The notes under the pieces were generated by a model that saw nothing but the letters and a program-made list of their open reading frames with translations, was not told the origin of the DNA and made no database searches. From NCBI RefSeq assembly GCF_007859945.1, contig NZ_SJPQ01000004.1, positions 1 to 64,000 of the forward strand: a stretch of DNA of 64,000 nucleotides. Direction: 5' to 3'. Origin of the DNA: Pseudobythopirellula maris. Its GTDB lineage: Bacteria; Planctomycetota; Planctomycetia; Pirellulales; Lacipirellulaceae. Both the position numbers and the translations under genes were made by a program. This document shows positions 63,746-64,000 of the stretch, in pieces (within the stretch, counting starts at the first letter, position 1; each line of letters opens with the position of its first letter).

Positions 63746-64000
63746 TTAAGAGTCTTTGCGTTTGAGCTGCTCGAGGGCTTGGTCGTACACGTCCTTTTGC
63801 GGCCCGCCCTGCAGCAGCAACTCGTTGATCTCGTGCAGCTTGTCGAGCTCGTCGGGGGTTCTGAACTGCAGCAAGATCTTCTTCAGCTTGTTGGCCTGCA
63901 TCTTGTTCATCAGGCGGATCACCTTCTCGCGGCCCATCTCTTCGTCGTACATTCTCAGGAGCAGGTCCTTGGCCGTGTCGGCCTTGATGCTCTCGTAGTA
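63746..64000 (-). CDS. MotE-like flagellar chaperone, C-terminal part (cut by window edge)
   Basis: The frame is open to the right edge. The visible 84 codons begin YYESIKADTAKDLLLRMYDE and continue KVIRLMNKMQANKLKKILLQ, ending with a helical segment LHEINELLLQGGPQKDVYDQ. The helical MgtE-N-like repeat and its place before fliK fit the MotE/FliJ-adjacent family. An internal ATG at 63952 would give 68 residues, but the coding text continues past it, so the true start is outside the window. Confidence 0.7.
   Translation of the reverse strand, partial: YYESIKADTAKDLLLRMYDEEMGREKVIRLMNKMQANKLKKILLQFRTPDELDKLHEINELLLQGGPQKDVYDQALEQLKRKDS

Overview
The window looks like chromosomal DNA of a planctomycete of the order Pirellulales (Lacipirellulaceae-like). 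The evidence is high GC, several PEP-CTERM proteins that carry a near-identical dockerin-like cassette ending in DAADFTVWRD, DUF1559 pilin-like proteins, an LEPR-type N-terminus on a CotH protein, and a flagellar locus in which FlbD follows FlgE. This assignment is inferred from gene content only; no rRNA gene is present. Layout, left to right. 1-1.1 kb is an AT-richer accessory scrap: the last 32 codons of an IS5-type transposase fused directly onto a 5'-truncated PD-(D/E)xK-like nuclease gene. 1.5-13 kb is mostly housekeeping: tag, mnmG, an HTH-receiver protein, a soluble histidine kinase, a lone Hpt protein, a YacP/NYN RNase, pyrB, a secreted matrixin protease and yaaA. 13-19 kb holds a TonB-dependent receptor divergent from a YfiR-like protein and a hybrid sensor kinase. 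20.5-27 kb is a pectin-use island: PL9 and PL1 type lyases, a PEP-CTERM protein and the intracellular tagaturonate epimerase uxaE; a second PL1 lyase sits at 46.7-49.1 kb. 27.6-34.5 kb has a DUF1559 protein, a PEP-CTERM protein, a MazG-like enzyme, a large membrane protein and an ABC ATPase. A tRNA-Glu lies at 34.7 kb. A CotH-kinase gene broken by one in-frame amber codon spans 35.1-39.0 kb. At 39.5-43.2 kb an ammonium transporter fused to a histidine kinase overlaps a receiver/HD-GYP gene by 4 bp. 43.4-46.8 kb has a Cys/His-rich protein, a small DUF1559 protein and two related PEP-CTERM proteins. 49.3 kb encodes a LarA-like (DUF2088) protein. From 50.7 kb to the right edge a minus-strand flagellar operon reads motE-like, fliK, flgD, flgE, flbD, motA, motB, fliL, fliN, fliO, fliP, fliQ, fliR, flhB. 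Several families of non-coding repeats are spread through the window. The clearest is a 157-bp hairpin with TAGAGCGGT ends in three copies at least 98 percent identical; one copy supplies the stop codon of the hybrid kinase. Others are an 87-bp repeat in two copies, CTAGCCCC-rich tracts, and a roughly 150-bp inverted repeat inside the flagellar operon. The most interesting biology is the Amt-kinase/HD-GYP pair, which predicts that ammonium controls c-di-GMP breakdown, and a FliN carrying three FliM-like peptides in an operon with no fliM.
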